A stretch of DNA of 64,000 nucleotides. Origin: Burkholderiaceae bacterium (GTDB lineage Bacteria; Pseudomonadota; Gammaproteobacteria; Burkholderiales; Burkholderiaceae_E). The notes under the pieces are model-generated. The model saw nothing but the letters and a program-made list of their open reading frames with translations, did no database searches and had not been told where the DNA came from. Position 1 is the stretch's first letter, and every line of letters starts with the position of its first letter. Shown one piece after another: positions 62,618-64,000 of the stretch. The stretch lies in assembly GCA_024235875.1 (NCBI GenBank), contig JACKLP010000015.1:1-64000 (forward strand), given 5' to 3'. The position numbers and the translations under genes are program-made.

Positions 62618-63310
62618 CTAGATCGCGACCAGCGAGCGGACGTTCTCTGCTGCCATCGTCGAGCCCTCGCCGCGCTTGACGATCTCGCCGCGTGCCATCA
62701 CCAGGTAGTGGTCGGCCAGCGCTTCGGCGAAGTCGTAGTACTGCTCGACCAGCAGGATACCCATGTCGCCGCGCGAGGCCAGCAGGCGGATCACCCGCTC
62801 GATGTCCTTGATGATCGACGGCTGGATGCCTTCGGTGGGTTCGTCGAGGATCAGCAGCCGGGGCTTCATGGCCAGCGCCCGCGCGATCGCGAGCTGTTGC
62901 TGCTGGCCACCAGAGAGATCGCCGCCGCGGCGCCGCAACATGGTACGCAAGACCGGGAACAGCTCGAACAGCTCCTCCGGGATCTGCGAACGCCCCTTGA
63001 CTGACGCCAGCCCCATGCGCAGGTTCTCTTCGACCGTGAGGCGCCCGAAGATCTCGCGTCCCTGCGGCACATAGCCGATGCCGCGGGCGACCCGCGCCTC
63101 GGGCGCGAGCCGGGTGATGTCGGCGCCGTCGAACACGATGGCGCCCGAGCGCACCGGCACCACGCCCATGATCGAGCGCAGCAGCGTGGTCTTGCCCACG
63201 CCGTTTCGACCCAGCAGCACAGTCACCTTGCCGACCGGGACCTCGAAGCCCACGCCGCGCAGGATGTGGCTGCCACCGTAGTACTGTTCGATCGAATCGA
63301 GCACGAGCAT
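62618..63310 (-). CDS. urtE: Urea ABC transporter ATPase UrtE
   Basis: The 230-residue ATPase belongs to the branched-chain amino acid/urea class: MLVLDSIEQYYGGSHILRGV, Walker A GRNGVGKTT, signature LSGGQQQQLAIARAL, Walker B LLILDEPTEG followed by IQPSI. The urease operon immediately downstream supports urea as substrate. It is 1 nt from urtD. Confidence 0.95.
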   Translation of the reverse strand: MLVLDSIEQYYGGSHILRGVGFEVPVGKVTVLLGRNGVGKTTLLRSIMGVVPVRSGAIVFDGADITRLAPEARVARGIGYVPQGREIFGRLTVEENLRMGLASVKGRSQIPEELFELFPVLRTMLRRRGGDLSGGQQQQLAIARALAMKPRLLILDEPTEGIQPSIIKDIERVIRLLASRGDMGILLVEQYYDFAEALADHYLVMARGEIVKRGEGSTMAAENVRSLVAI

Positions 63311-63311
63311 C

Positions 63312-64000
63312 TCAACGCCCCAGATAGACTTCGATCACGCGCTCGTCGGCCTGGACCTCGGCCAGCGAGCCTTCGGCGAGCACGCTACCCTCGTGCAGCA
63401 CGGTGACCTTGCGTGCGATCCGTTCGATGAAGGCCATGTCGTGCTCGACCACGACCAGCGAGTGCTTGCCCTCGAGCGTGAGCAGCAGCTCTGCGGTGCG
63501 CTCGGTCTCCTCGTCGGTCATGCCCGCCACTGGCTCGTCGAGCAAGAGCAGCACCGGCTCCTGCGCCAGCAGCATGCCGATCTCGAGCCACTGCTTCTGT
63601 CCGTGCGAAAGCTCGCCGGCGAGGCGGTCGGCATGCTCGCGAAGCCGAATCAACTCGACCGTCTGCGCGATCCGGTCGCGCTGCGCGTCGTCGAGCCGCC
63701 AGGCGATCGACCGGCGTGCCCGCTTGTCGGCCGCCAGTGCCAGCTCGAGGTTCTCGAACACCGTCATCGCCTCGAAGACGGTGGGCTTCTGGAACTTGCG
63801 GCCGATGCCCAGGCGAGCGATGTCGGGCTCGCGAAGGCGCAGCAGATCGAAGGTCTGACCGAAGAACACCCGCCCGGCATCGGGCGGCGTCTTGCCGGTG
63901 ATGACGTCCATCATCGTGGTCTTGCCGGCACCGTTCGGCCCGATGATGCAGCGCAGCTCGCCAGCGTCGATCGTCAGCGACAGCGCATTCAGGGCCCTAA
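63312..64000 (-). CDS. urtD: Urea ABC transporter ATPase UrtD, 5' end outside window
   Basis: The frame is open to the last base; the region above the first ATG (63914) still encodes the Walker A segment (IIGPNGAGKTTM), so the gene starts beyond the window. The signature is the UrtD-specific LSHGQKQWLEIGMLL and Walker B is LLLLDEPVAGMT. With UrtE it powers urea import through permeases UrtB and UrtC, presumably encoded just outside. Confidence 0.95.
   Translation of the reverse strand, partial: RALNALSLTIDAGELRCIIGPNGAGKTTMMDVITGKTPPDAGRVFFGQTFDLLRLREPDIARLGIGRKFQKPTVFEAMTVFENLELALAADKRARRSIAWRLDDAQRDRIAQTVELIRLREHADRLAGELSHGQKQWLEIGMLLAQEPVLLLLDEPVAGMTDEETERTAELLLTLEGKHSLVVVEHDMAFIERIARKVTVLHEGSVLAEGSLAEVQADERVIEVYLGR

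Overview
The window looks like a high-GC betaproteobacterial chromosome, most likely Burkholderiales-like. This is inferred from GC-rich codon use, the urtDE-ureDABCEFG order, a Tas-type aldo-keto reductase and the general gene complement; no marker gene fixes the taxon. It has two parts. Positions 1 to about 39,600 are a dense accessory locus of envelope, protease and regulatory genes. Positions about 40,300 to 64,000 are ordinary metabolic genes, by eye somewhat richer in GC at third codon positions.

The accessory locus encodes three TPR-CHAT proteases (1-2133, 3702-6680, 31867-35469), a caspase-like C14 peptidase (35478-37667), a membrane-anchored trypsin-like protease (26578-27684) and four von Willebrand A (VWA) proteins (11790-13856, 22855-24408, 24761-26449, 30167-31693). 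It also carries an srfA-srfB-srfC core (21102-22847, 17937-20984, 15216-17933). SrfB shows Hsp70/actin-type ATPase motifs and SrfC shows GTPase motifs. Around these lie an FGE-fold protein without the FGE cysteines, a LolD/MacB-like ABC pair, several coiled-coil lipoproteins, and an ECF sigma factor with a membrane partner (28243-29653). Most of the proteins carry signal peptides, lipoboxes or single membrane anchors, so the system appears to act in or across the envelope.

The most useful new observation is a repeated promoter-like element, TGACA[T/G]-N14-CGTC (one site has CATC). It occurs seven times in the locus, each time with the same 16-nt gap between TGAC and CGTC and each time just upstream of a gene in the right orientation: the 272-aa lipoprotein, the VWA-srfABC operon, the trypsin-like protease, the DUF2628-like gene, the VWA lipoprotein, and two divergent exported proteins. 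CGTC is a typical ECF -10 core, so I infer that the resident ECF sigma factor switches these units on together. A second motif, TACTCAAAATNGGGTA-like, lies 150-195 nt upstream of three further transcription units, including the caspase-CHAT operon.

From about 39.6 kb on, the genes are an HD-domain hydrolase, a class II aldolase, a SelD-FAD fusion, an alpha/beta hydrolase, a catabolic group (Rieske oxygenase, two SDRs, SMP-30 lactonase, aldo-keto reductase), AlaX, a sulfatase, an amidohydrolase, a PlsB/PlsC-type acyltransferase, and finally the complete urease operon preceded by the ATPases UrtE and UrtD of the urea importer. The first gene (1-2133) and the last (urtD) are cut by the window edges. 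I saw no rRNA, tRNA, CRISPR array or insertion sequence.
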